DNA of 64,000 bases from Grifola frondosa (taxonomy: Eukaryota; Basidiomycota; Agaricomycetes; Polyporales; Grifolaceae), in the NCBI GenBank assembly GCA_001683735.1, contig LUGG01000001.1, positions 1,922,001-1,986,000 on the forward strand, in the 5' to 3' direction. Of the stretch, positions 34,396-45,898 are shown piece after piece. The notes below the pieces were generated by a model. That model was not told the origin of the DNA and made no database searches. It saw only the letters and a program-made list of their open reading frames with translations. The position numbers and the translations under genes were made by a program. Positions within the stretch are counted from its first letter, which is position 1, and every line of letters begins with the position of its first letter.

Positions 34396-37226
34396 CTAAT
34401 TCAGTGGGCTTCGGGGCAAGCCAGACATCCGACGCTTGTCCCGAGAGCGATCCTGAGTTTCAGGGAACGGCACACCCGACCGGCGTTTTGACGCAGAGGC
34501 AGAAGGCTCCAGCAGCGGGCTGGCCTCGAGCCGGTGTTTCTGCCAATCCTCCACTTTCATCGTCGACATTCGTTTCGACGACCCTTGGTTTCCCGGCACT
34601 TGTGACAGAACGTCTGCACTGAGCGTGCGACTGTGCTGGCGACTGGACGAATGGCCGTTCCCAGGTGTCTCTGGGGCAGCCTCGTCCGATGGGCGACGCT
34701 TCCCTTCTTTGGCCAAGGCGGTCGCCTGCTCTGCCTGTCGCTGGGAGACCGCCCGCTTCTCGGACGCCTTCGCTTTCTCCCAACGACTGCGAGCAGCGAG
34801 GACATCAGCATGCTCCTTCTCCACCTGCGTGAGGGGCGCTTGCAGCTCGTGGATCTTCTCGCGATGACGCTCGACCAGTTCCTCGAATGTCTTTACACGA
34901 GGCATAACCTCAGGGCTCTGTGGTACGGGCTGCGCTATGGCCTTCCGAGGCGGAAGAATGGTGACGGGGACATTCTGTGGCTGCGGTTGCGGCTGCTGAC
35001 CGGCCTGCGAGTTCGATTTCTTGTGATGCGCGCGCAGTACAAGCGGGGCATCTTCAGAAGAGGGCGTTTCCTTCGGCGTAGACAACAAATCCATGGGGGT
35101 CGACAACCACTTGTCAGGGCTGGCCCGGCCGGGCGGATTGGTGAGCACGCTTTCCCGTTTCTGGCGCATCTGCAGGGCCTCTGCGACTGCGGGTGAGACA
35201 GGCACACGGGACGTCGGGTTGACGGGCGTCGTCGGTATCGGAGCTGTCACACCTGAGGGCGGCTGGAATAGCTTTCGGTCGTGCACATAGGTATCCCAAT
35301 TGTCATCGCGCAAAGGCGCGCTGGTTGGCCTGCCTATTCCCGCGCTGTAATCCGTCGACGAATGGGACAAATTCGACAGCTCCATGGACTGTATTCGATC
35401 GCGGGGATCTCGCTGTCGAGGGGGTCTAAGGTGGGACGAGGACGGTGCCGGGGAGCTGAAATCGTAGCTCAAGGTGTGCCTGGAAGTCAGCGATGGATGA
35501 CGAGAATTGGAGGAGCTAGAGGGATCGGGTGTTTCGGCCTTCAGCAACTCGATGGACCGACGTATCGTCTGGATTTCCTGCAGCAACGCTTCGCGACGGC
35601 TAGCATCTTCAGGGTCTACGGGAGTAGCGGGCGCCTTGTCTTTAGAATCCCGGCTTTCAACGATAAAAGTGCGGGTACATCGTTCCCGATGCCGCCACCA
35701 AGGTCGAGCGCCGGCAAGGCTCCTGGGCTTTGAAGCTGCTTGCTGGCCGCGCGGTTTAGCTCGTCGGTAGGAGTAGGTGCAGCCATGAAATCAGAAACAC
35801 CGGACTGGTAACGCATCCGAGGCGTGCTGACGAGCGTAAATGCAGAGTGATCCGCGTCAGGGGAACGAAAGTCACCGCCGTCTTTCATCAGCGGCGATGT
35901 CATAGAAAAGGAGCTATCCGTGCGACCGTGCTTCGGGAGCGTAGGATGCTCCCGGTCCCATTGCTCCTTCTCCACATCCAAGCTCGCTAATCTCGCCGCA
36001 GCACGGGCCTCCGCATCATCGTTTTGTCGCTTCTGCTCGGCCTTAATCTCCTTCAATTTTCGCTGGAGGATTTTGAGGATCTGGAACTGAACAGCGATAC
36101 CCATGATGGAGATAGCACCCATCAAACCAAGCTCAATCTCCATGACCTGGGAGACTGGGAATTTGATGCCGTTGTTGGTGAATTTCGGGAACAGCGTGTC
36201 GAAACCTAAGTTCCAGATGTAAAACTAACCAAGGCCAAACTTTCAGAAATTGCCTTCGGAAGATATTTTAAGTGAAAAGCTGACCTCTTTAAGTCCCGCG
36301 GTGGTGTAGCAATCTACCCCCAACATAATGGCGGAAGCCCCCACGAAAGCGGTGGAGATCAATAGAACATAATAGTGGAGTTTCGGGATTGTACATAGTA
36401 CAAAGCCGAGGAGGGCAGCAACTACGCGACATGAGACATGAGCATTGAGGTAGGAACGTTCAGTGATGGACGTACCAATGTACATAATCCATCTGAAGCC
36501 GATTGGTCCTATCAAGCCGCCATTCCTAAAGCACTGTATCCACAAGGCAAATGCGAAGCCGCCCCATGCACCAATGAAGTACTTCGCCACCTTCCAGAAA
36601 AATATGGCAATTCCGCCTCCTGCTATGCCTGCAACACCACATGCCAGCACAAAGAGACCACGGAGCGTCCTGCTGGGTGGATTGATCGCCTGTAAGACGC
36701 CGAATTTCAGGATGAGGACGAGACAGACGAGGGATAGGGTGTAGAATCCAATGAGGAAGAAGGACGTCCAGCGATTCTTGTGACCAAGAAAAGCGCTGGG
36801 AATGCCTGTCAATATGAGGATGGCACCCAGGACACCGAAAGCGGGGTCGATCTTGGTGTCAAGATGTATAGGGTCGCTAGTGGCGGAGGCGCTGGCGGAG
36901 GTGCTGGTGGAGGTCGCGGAGGTCGTGGAGTTCGTGGCGGTGGCATTGGTGGACTGCGTACGGGAGACAGTTACGTTAAACACGATCGGGATGGCGGTGG
37001 TCAGGGAGATATTCTGCGTGCCAGAATGGAGCGTGGTAGTGATCGTCGCGAAACTAGTCGTCAATGATAGGGAGGCATTGCTGCTAGTCGGTGCGGGAGT
37101 GACAGTCGAGTTGGCAGAGGTCTGCGTGAGAGTTGACTGGGCAGCGACTGATGTGAGGAGAAAGAGCGCAAGAAGACATGCCCGGAAAGGGTGGGACGAC
37201 CAGGATGTGCGTGCATGAGGCGGCAT
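34396..37226 (-). CDS. DUF4203 (TM7SF3/TM198-like) multipass membrane protein with long cytoplasmic tail
   Basis: A signal peptide (FRACLLALFLLTSVAAQ) precedes a Ser/Thr/Ala-rich outer segment, then about seven hydrophobic helices (FGVLGAILILTGIPSAF, SFFLIGFYTLSLVCLVLIL, GLFVLACGVAGIAGGGIAIFF, YFIGAWGGFAFALWI, VVAALLGFVLCTIPKL, YYVLLISTAFVGASAIMLG). A splice to FYIWNLGFDTLFPKF and a further helix (LGLMGAISIMGIAVQFQIL) leads to a tail of over 500 residues with charged coiled-coil parts and Ser/Pro-rich low complexity (HREKIHELQ, EKEHADVLAARSRWEKAKASEK). This matches DUF4203. One base is missing near 35658, where SLKAG must shift to SLESRDSKDK. Function unknown; a vacuolar or plasma-membrane location is possible. 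Confidence 0.8.
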
Positions 37227-37772
37227 CACACAGAGAGTGGGATAGGGGGGAGCTAGGGGACAAAAAGAAAGACAAGAAGGAGGGGAAGAGATATGAGGAG
37301 TATGATGAGAGTGGTGGCGAGTGCCAGCCAGCCGCCTCCGAAGACGGCGAGTCTGTGTCCGACGAGTCTGAGAACAAGTCCTCCACGTGCGGCAGCTTCG
37401 TACCTATGTACAGGCTCAACTCTGGCCTCTCCCTTGTCACATTCGCTGCAATTGGCGGCAGTCCGTAGCAACTCCCTTCACCGCTTCTCGCTATCTACAT
37501 GGCTGTCTGCGTGCTCCACACCCATGCCCACAGTTGTCATGAGTCACCACAAGCAACTCGCTAGAACATCACCAAAGTTCTCATGACGGTCGAGGGTGTT
37601 CGCTTCTAGTCCTCGTGAACCCTCACCCGCCTCAAACTTGCCGCTCGCTTTCATTCCCCGCGGCACTTCTCCTACTCAACAACCCGGCTCGGCAACCGCC
37701 TCCAAGCGCACGTCCGTGTGTACGTATGTATGTGCCACACGCTGCACAAAAATACGTGTGGCATGTCAAAGT
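37227..37772. other. Intergenic region
   Basis: About 545 bases between the helicase stop and the DUF4203 start. It contains a purine-rich tract on plus near 37255-37310. No gene or RNA recognised. Confidence 0.45.
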
Positions 37773-39619
37773 TCAATTGAAGTGTTCGAACTTGGTAGCT
37801 ACAACACCGATCTTCTTCAACACCCTCTGCAGAGTCACCATGTCGTTCTTGGACGCCAGCTTGCCTTTATCCGTCTTAAACGCCCGCACGCGCTCCACCA
37901 CACTGATCACTTTACCTCCTCGCCCAAACCGGCCGACCCTGCCCGCTATGTGCAAATACGAGTCCACAGGCTGGTCCTCAAACACGCCGTAGATGAACAC
38001 ATGCGACAGCACAGGCAAGTCCAGCCCGCGCGTCGAAGCAAGCGTAGAAACCAGCAATGTCGGATTGCTCGTGGCCGCATTAAAGTCGCGCCGCATCAGA
38101 TACGCGCGACCCTGCTCCTCGCGCAGGACGTCCAAGCCGTGCGCATTGATACCCATCATCTGCAGTTCGTATACCGCCCGATGAACCGGGGAAGAAGAGG
38201 GAAGCACCAACAGCGCAACTGATGGCACATCCAGGGCGAACGCTGCTGCTATAGCCTCAAGCGAATTTGGGTTGAATGGAGACGGTGATTTTGAATCCAA
38301 GACTAAGCATTGTCAGCTAACAGTCGCTCGTAAGACGGAGCACAATCGACATACCTGGAGTCGGCGCAGGCACCTTGACTTGTTCAGATGGTGCAACGGA
38401 AGGGGTTGCTATTTCCGGCTCATCCGACGTCTCCGGCGTACTCGCAGGAGGTTCGAGGGCGTCTTCGATATTTGTGATATCTCCATTCTTGGATATGACA
38501 ACTACGCAATGCTGGACCGAGGTGCCGCCAAGTGTGTATTTGACCTCGTCCTGTATTCTCTTCGGTTCGATTGATCCCCCAATTTTGAGCAACCCACCAG
38601 GTTTCCGCGTCAGCCATCCGCTCTCGGTGACGAGGTGTTTTCTCAAGTGGCCAGGGAATGTCGCGCTGGAAAGGACCAATTGTGCCCGTTTCTCCCCATG
38701 GGCAAACCACCCCAGTTCCTCGTACCGTATTGCTTAGTACGCGGATTTTTTCCCGGCGGATGCACGCCATAAATCAGATTGAGAAGCAACCGCGTCGGTC
38801 CGGGATGTACCCGCATCATTCTCGCCGCCTTTTCGCCGCGTACTTCTCGATATTTTCGGGAACGGACTCTATGAGGTAGTCGACCTCGTCTACAATGACA
38901 GTGGATAAGGCACGCAGCGGTAATGCCGATTCATCCTCCTGTACAATATCCCAAAAGGCTTGGGGTGTGCCGATGAGAATTTGGGGCTGGCTGTCGCGAA
39001 GGGTGTTTATTTCCACGTCGAGAGGAGTATCAGCATTTCGGATCACGACCTGCGCGATAGAGGATAGGCTAGTCGAATGTCCCATGTGGACATGCATATG
39101 TTGGATCCAGTGGAGAAATTGGTAAGCCAGGTCGCGGTGTGGAACAATGACGAGCGAAGGTCTTATGCCTGCAAATTTGTCCGCGCTCAAGTGTTTGCTC
39201 AGAAGGGCCAATAAGAGACCAAAAGATCTATCATGTCAAGCCAGTGTAAGCACTCAAAATACAGTGGAGATGTAATGTTTCGCGTACTTTCCAGACCCAG
39301 TGCGATCCTTCAGCATCACATCGTTTCCACTCAACACAGCTGGAATGAATCGTTTCTGGGTATCCGTGGGGGTGGCGACAGACGGGAATGCATTCCTCAG
39401 CCCGGCGATAACAGGTCGAAAGAGTCCCAGTCCTTCGAAGGAGGTGGGGCCCGCGTGAGGGGGGAAGGAAGAAGGAAGAAAACTGATGTCCAAGCTACGG
39501 TTCTCGCTATGAGCCCCGTGTATACTGCGTATTTGCCATCTGGAAGGACGAGCCCAAAGAGCGCAGGATAGACGACTTTTCGTGCAAGCCACCGACGTCG
39601 ACTGCAAGGAAGGTTTCAT
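37773..39619 (-). CDS. MRH4: Mitochondrial DEAD-box-type RNA helicase (Mrh4-like)
   Basis: The start KPSLQSTSVACTKSRLSCALWARPSR is basic and acid-free, as in a presequence. Helicase motifs appear in order: TPTDTQKRFIP (Q motif), DRTGSGKS (Walker A), VIVPHRDLAYQ (Ia), IVDEVDYL (II, DEVD), VLSSATFP (III), STLASTRGLDLP (V) and HIAGRVGRFGRGG (VI). Mrh4 helps assemble the mitochondrial large ribosomal subunit in yeast. Two bases appear missing, near 38822 (the frame must shift to VHPGPTRLLLNLIYG) and near 38724 (shift to YEELGWFAHGEKRAQLV). An intron splits Walker A from the next helix. Confidence 0.82.
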
Positions 39620-40026
39620 GGCGATCACGTGTCAACGAAAGGTTTTGACCGATACCGAAAACACCGGGAAAACCAGTTGTCTAATGTTCGCATGCGTGCT
39701 GGTTTAAACTCAATGGACAATACGATATAGAAGAGAACAAATGCATATTGATATAAAACACACTATAGAACAAATGATACAAATGCCACGAGGAAGGCCC
39801 ATTGTCATGTTGAGAATGCGTGGGGGATGCCAGAAAAGGCATGAATAGTGTAGACTCTGCGAGGATGGTACAAAAGCAGTCAAAGAGGCATCCAACACTA
39901 CCACATGGTGATAATTAGTCGGATCCCTCAGGAAGCATTCCCAGCCTCGTCGTCCGAAAACGATATACGGCTGGAGGCAAGGTTAGGCCGTTCCTCAACT
40001 GCGACATTGTCCATCCTCGACAATTC
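39620..40026. other. Intergenic region
   Basis: About 400 A+T-richer bases between the transporter stop and the helicase start, both on minus. No gene recognised. Confidence 0.45.
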
Positions 40027-42747
40027 CTATTCATCCCCGCTGTGGATGGGCTCGTAGCTCGCACGCCCGTCAGATCGGCCCATGAGTCGACTGAGCACGC
40101 CTGGTGAGTTCGGCTTTCTTCTGGGAGTGGTAGAACCGCTACGGTCAGGAGGTCTGGCGACGAGAGAGGATCGTTCAGATTCTTCATCCTCTAGCCGTTC
40201 TTCCAATTCCTCTGAAAAAAAATGAATACCCTCCTTGATTCCACGATGTTCTAGACACACCTTCGCCAAACACAGCATCCATCTCCTCCAATGGGACGCC
40301 TTTAGTTTCGGGATATACTAGAGTGGAAATGTGAAGACATGATAAGGGACATGAACAATATCCGCAGCTTACGGAAGTATACTGATACGCCACATGATAC
40401 AGTCAGACTATTGTAAACACGGAAGATGATGAACACACCTAGCACAAAGCTACAGACACAGAAAAATCCGTGCATGGGGTACAAACGCCATTCGATCAAC
40501 TCCTGGAAATACGGCGTCATTTCTCCAACGAAGAAATTGAACGCCCAATTAGTAGCTGTAGATAGGGACACCCCTTAGCTCGGACAGCGAGGGGCATAAT
40601 CTAAATGCGGATGATTAGAAATGTATCAAAGTGGGAGTGATCCGGAACATACCTCGGGTGGGTAAAGCCTGTTGAGTGGTACGTAAGTAGAGGTTAGCCT
40701 GTGTTTTAGCATTCAGTCATATAACATACCATCTACAAAGATCGAATGTCAATATTTATATACGAACCCGCATATCATGACGGTGAACTTACGGTATAGG
40801 TCCCCAACTTTCACGAGGAAGAGCATAGGTTTAGATTTCCAGAATACTGGGTGCTCGGGAAGACTCACCTGTATCCGAAGGCGGCGTTGAAGATTATTAC
40901 GCACGCGACGACGGCGCGAGGAGTTTCGGGAACATCGATATACATCCACCATCCCGTGAAGCCCAAGGCGATGGCCATCTGAGAAATGCTGAGAGACGAC
41001 GATTTAATAGAATGCGAGACACATACCACACAATGCTCCGGACAAGAGGATGACACGCCGTCCCCAACGGTCTACTAGATACCACCTATATATTATTGTG
41101 AGTAAAGCCGCTTCTCCTAGCAACAAATCTACATACGTGGGTAGAGTGCTCAGGACATAAATTATGGCATTAATGCCGGTCATTAATATGGCGTCACGAC
41201 CTATCCAGCCTGCCTCTGCGAAAATCGAATTGGCATCACAATTGCCGATAAAATTGAAAAGACTTACCTTCGAAAACCCGAGCTGATTCAGATGGACAAA
41301 ATCATCAAGGAAATGGAAACAACAGAGAAGTTCCGGCGAGCTTACGAGCGTAGTATGAGATTACTGATGTTATAAAGCGTTAGACTGTCAGAGCGAAAGA
41401 GCCGTAGATGCCATACCATTAATTCCATTCTAGGACAACATATCAGGATGAGTTAAACCACCAGACTTTATATCGTGGCTTACCAATTGCGCAAATGCCT
41501 GCGACGACATTGCCAACAACACACGTCGTTTGTACTTTCTCCACATCATGGCATATGAGCGACCTTCTCCACTTTCGCGCTATGAACGATCAGCATCTGC
41601 ACAGTACGGACTTTATCGACTAACCTCAACGATGACTCTATCCTTTATTTCGAGAAATTCGGCTTTTGCAACCACGTCGTCCGGATCTCCACCATGTAGA
41701 TCGGCGATTACACGCATACCTTCAACGTCCTTGTCTGTATCAATCAGCCACCTAACAGATGATGAACAATGAGTTTCTGCATCTGTCTAAGAGACGTTTA
41801 CCGAGGGCTTTCTGGCATTACTAGCGAACCAGCCGCAAGGATAGAGCCAATTACCACCTGGATAAATAGTGGAATTCTCCAGGAGAGATCTGAATCTATG
41901 AACGAACAGAAGTAGTCGATCCACTGCAAGCAGATGGTTAGCAGTACTTTTAAGCTTTGAGAAAAATTGTGGAAGACTGTACCACAGACGAAGCGTATCC
42001 GACGATATTTCCAGTGAACTCCATGCATGCGAGAGCACCTCGCTGGAATATCCGCAGGTACGGTTAGCGGACGTCTCTGCACGTTCCTTGATACGTACGT
42101 GACTTGGAGGGGAGATCTCGCTCTGGTATATAGGTACAATGGTCCTGCATTGCAGTGGATCAACAATCCAGACAATGCTGAAGAAGTTGTCAACACTACT
42201 CACGACAACAAGCCTACCCCAAGTCCGGAGATGACACGCCCTACGACCATCACCCAGAAACCAGGGGTAAAGGTTTGGATGGCTCCTCCGAGGGAAAAGA
42301 CAAGGGCGCCACTGAAAAGCGTTCCGCGGCGGCCAATGATGTCGCCCACTTGACCAGCCGCAATAGACGTAGCTGCATAGTGGTCAACGATGGAGCACAG
42401 ACATGCTTCTGGCACCGTACCGAAGGCTCCCACTTCCAACACAGCGACCATGGTCCCGACCTCAATTGGCCCTGGATTGTTGAAGAATTTTCGGAAGTGA
42501 GGGCCGGTGATCACTCCGGACATGACACTGGTAGCAGCAGGTTTGAGGAAGAGCTCCCACCACGCATTACCAAAATATGCTCACCCTTGATCATATCCAA
42601 ACTTGAGAAGTCAGTGAGAAAAGCGAGGTGCACAAAACATGTCAGGCGACCTACCAGAAAGACTCCCAAACTAGCAAAGACGGAGATCGCGTAAAGGAGC
42701 GGCTGGCCCACCAGTCTGCGTCGTGAGTTGGGCGTTGCTGGTTCCAT
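40027..42747 (-). CDS. MFS sugar transporter (fungal hexose/polyol type)
   Basis: An intron-dense minus gene. The N-terminal FLFGYDQGVMSGVITGPHF is assembled over three exons, the middle one only 17 bases (42601-42585). MFS sugar-porter signatures follow: DIIGRRGTLFSG, GRVISGLGVGLLS, VPIYQSEISPPSHRGAL, PESPRWLIDTDKD, DRWGRRVILLSG and PETKGVPLEEMDAVFGE. Twelve hydrophobic segments can be counted roughly. A charged tail (ELEERLEDEESERSS) follows, ending YEPIHSGDE. It likely sits in the plasma membrane and carries a hexose, polyol or related sugar. A start 39 bases upstream (42786) is also in fr frame. Confidence 0.88.
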
Positions 42748-42948
42748 GACTGCATCTGCCAAACGGATATAGAAAAAGGGTCTCAAGGAGGGACACTTAT
42801 AATGGGGGATGAGTCGCTCGCTGCTGGAGCGGTATAGCTGAACGAAAGAGTCGCGTCTGCATGGACCCGGAAAGCAGCCGCCGGTGTGGTCGCTCCTTTT
42901 GATCGCCCAATAGCTACAGATACCTTAACACTGCGCGTTGGCCTCATC

Positions 42949-43251
42949 ATGCCGCTGTCGATTGATTCTCTCGACAGCGTTTCGCTCTCATCAGGGGGCT
43001 CGTATGATTCTGATGAGGAAGACCGCATCGCGGAGGAGGAGTGGAGGGAAAGTCTGGAGCAACTTCAACAGTTGTTTGCCATAGTCCTCATGCCGTACCT
43101 AGGGAAATGGTTAGGAAGAAGATGGAGCTATTGGGGTGAGCTATATTTCTCCTCTTATTACTCGATGGTGTTGATGCTGTTGCTATAAGCATACGCTCGT
43201 TATGTTAGGCTTGGTTTCGGGAGGTCGTTCTTTCTAGGAGACAAATCATAA
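42949..43251 (+). CDS. MIM2: Mitochondrial outer-membrane import protein Mim2
   Basis: Two exons joined by an intron of about 54 bases give about 82 residues. The protein has an acidic, Ser-rich N terminus (SGGSYDSDEEDRIAEEEW), then the family core ESLEQLQQLFAIVLMPYLGKWLGRRWSYW and ARYVRLGFG, with one membrane helix. Mim2 partners Mim1 in inserting alpha-helical proteins into the outer membrane. The internal ATG at 42949 was chosen because it gives the usual family length. It diverges from the sugar transporter (201 bases) and converges with the PPR gene (34 bases). Confidence 0.8.
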
Positions 43252-43285
43252 ACTTTGCATAGCGGCGCACTCACGGCATATTGCA

Positions 43286-45562
43286 TTAAAAGTAACTGGC
43301 AGGTCCAGCCTTCATCATCTCATTCACCCGCTTCCTAACTCTATGTGCTAGATCTGACAGCGCACTGGACGGTTCCAATCCACTCCTCCGGAGGTCTACA
43401 ACTATCTCGTGCGCTAATGCCCATTCCTTCCTGTCCATCAATCCCCGGATGATGATATACCACGTGTCGTTTGCAATGAAGACCCTCCGCTTCACCATGT
43501 CGTTGTAATATCGCAGTGCAGCCTGAACACCCTCGGATTCTGGGTTCTCCAAGCACGCTTTGATGAGAATGTTGTATGTCGTCCTCTTCGGTTGTATGTT
43601 GCGGCTCCGCATTTTCTCCCAGAGGAGCTGGCCATACTCCTCCGCGACCTTAGGATCGAGCCAGTTGCCACGGTGAATACCCATCAGAATAGACGTATAC
43701 GTGACCTCGTTCGGCTGAGCGTCTTCGAACTCGTTCTGCTCCATCCTCGTCAACAGCTCCAACGCCATTTTGAAGTTCTGTTCCGTTTGCTGCTTCATTT
43801 GATAATCGATGATAGTAGACAATGTCGCAGTGTTTGGCTTTACACCTTGCATCTTCATGAAATTGATCATAATTTGAGCGGCGTCCGACCGGACCTTGAT
43901 CAAGGCGGAAAGGATTGTGGAAAATGTGAATACGTCCCCCACAACTCCAGCAGGTCCTAAGGCCTTTAGTGTGTTTGCCAACGCCCTGAGGTCACCCTTT
44001 TTTGCGTAATACGCCAAAAAGGTGTTGTAGGTGATGATATCGGGCTTGGGACCATCCGCCTCTATCTTCAGGAGAATAGACTGAGCCTCCGCTTCCTGAT
44101 GAGTTAACAGGAGGTCATGAAGCACTGTGTTGTAAACAACTATCACCGTGGAATCGTCTGGCCGGAGCTTTGAGTTGCGGAATTCCTGCTCGAATGCCCG
44201 GAACCTCTTGCATAGCGTCCATCGGTCGACCAGAGTTGAACAAGGCATGAATAAGTGCGCGATAAGTGAGCGCGTCCGGTTTGATCTTTTGTTCGAGCAT
44301 CAAATTCCACGCGTTCACCGCTTCACCACCTTCTCGTAATCCTGCGTAGCCATCAATGAGCGCATTCCACACGACCACGTCCAAAGGGATATTAAATTTG
44401 ATCATGTCGTCCCAGAGTCTCACTCCGAGGTCCCTCCGCCGGCAACGAAGAAAACTGGTCAGGAACGACGCCCAGGCGAAGTCGGGTAATAGCACTAGCC
44501 TCTGTGTGTTGAGGTCGGAAGCCCTGAAAGCCAGCCATGGCTCTGATCCTGCAGCACCCTCTATTATAGAAGTGTATAGCTTCTCCAGGGATATATCCGC
44601 GTTGTCCCTGGTGAGATTTGAAAGTTGTTTCATGAGAGCAGGTGGCCGAGCACGAGCCTGGCATATTCGAGGCGACGCACGTAATCTTGTACTCTCTCCC
44701 GGAGAGCTGGGTCATGTTCTAGACGTGTCATGAAATCCCAGAGATTATTTGGTGTAAGACGAATGGCAGTCGGCAGACAAGTCAGCAGCGCGTCTGAGAA
44801 GGAACCACGCATAGCATGGGCGGTGACGGCGGCAAGCAGAATGTCACCGCGAACGGAGGTGGCAAGAGCATCCTGCTCGGTAGGACCTAGATCTAGTTCA
44901 ACCTCATCCTGCCTCGTATCCGCGACGCACTCCACGCCCTTCCAAGCCACCTTCTTCTCCAGCAGCGAAAAATAACGGTCGTACAAGCGCACGACCGTCT
45001 CTGGATCTCGCCGTTTGATATATAAAGTCATGCAGGCTAGGAGGCCGTCAGTGGCGCCGCCCGCCGCTGTAAACACGGCAATATTTTGTAGAGCCTGGGT
45101 TTCAATTTCGTCCCATTGGTGGTCGGCAGGTGTACCAGAGAAAATGGCGGCCACAGTTGTGGAGTACATTTCATAATGGGAAGGTCCAAAAAACGCTAAT
45201 AGCTTCTCCTTCTCCAGTGATAACCAGATGGACCACGCTCGGCGAATGTCCTTCTCTCTCAGAGCGGTGCGGAGTTCGGGGGTGGCTCTGTTGAAGATTT
45301 CGGCCTGGGAGTCACTGGGACCTGAACGTCCGTGGAATACTTGTAGTTGTTCATCCAGTTTCCTGAGAAGGGCGGACGGGCTACGTCGTGGAGACGGGGG
45401 AGTGCTGGGCGCAATGGAAGGTTTACGATCCCCGCGTGGACGGGGCCTCGCAGGTGTTGTAGCGACCGTACGGGTCACGAATTTGCTCCTGATGAGACTG
45501 GGAGCGAGGAATTCGAGGGTGATAGCAGATGCGATTCCATGGCCTGCATTCCGGAGAAGCAT
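43286..45562 (-). CDS. Mitochondrial pentatricopeptide repeat (PPR) protein
   Basis: An apparently intronless gene of about 2.28 kb (about 758 codons). The start LLRNAGHGIASAITLEFLAPS and the Arg-rich TRTVATTPARPRPRG suggest mitochondrial targeting. At least seven PPR-like helical pairs are visible: VVWNALIDGYAGLREGG, LTYRALIHALFNSGRP, IVVYNTVLHDLLLTHQ, ITYNTFLAYYAKKGD, FTFSTILSALIKVRSD, VTYTSILMGIHRGN and TTYNILIKACLENPE. Such proteins bind organellar RNA. Two frame breaks, near 44635 (between GHLL and MKQLSNL) and near 44210 (AMQ to RFRAFEQEF), interrupt the frame. Specific RNA target unknown. Confidence 0.85.
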
Positions 45563-45898
45563 GCGCAACGTCGAAGAATTCTACGATGTAATGTCAGCAA
45601 ACTCTTTCGTTCGCATAATACTTCGACGTACCCAGTGCAACACGCAACAGATGTATGTCAGTATAAGGCTGTGATGCTGATGGAACGCGAGAATTTCAAG
45701 CGTTTGAGTAATGGTCGCTGTGCCTCTGGAGAGTGTCCGGCGCCTCTGAAATCTCGAAATGTCTCGCGCACGTGCTCATGGCCGCGCGCTCGGGTTCTGC
45801 TTCTGACTTCAGCCTCTTTTGGTTTTGTCATAGCACCAGTGCGCACTACAGGTCTTGTATCGTCTTGAACAGCCATCTAGTCTGCATTACTTTTGACA
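45563..45898. promoter_or_regulatory. Divergent promoter region PPR / U-box cyclophilin
   Basis: About 336 bases between the starts of two divergent genes. The minus frame at 45658-45876 has no known motif and is not called as a gene. Confidence 0.4.

Noticed and set aside
36780..37218. Long Gly-rich plus-strand ORFs
   Set aside because: They are antisense shadows of the Ser/Thr/Ala-rich low-complexity part of the DUF4203 protein.
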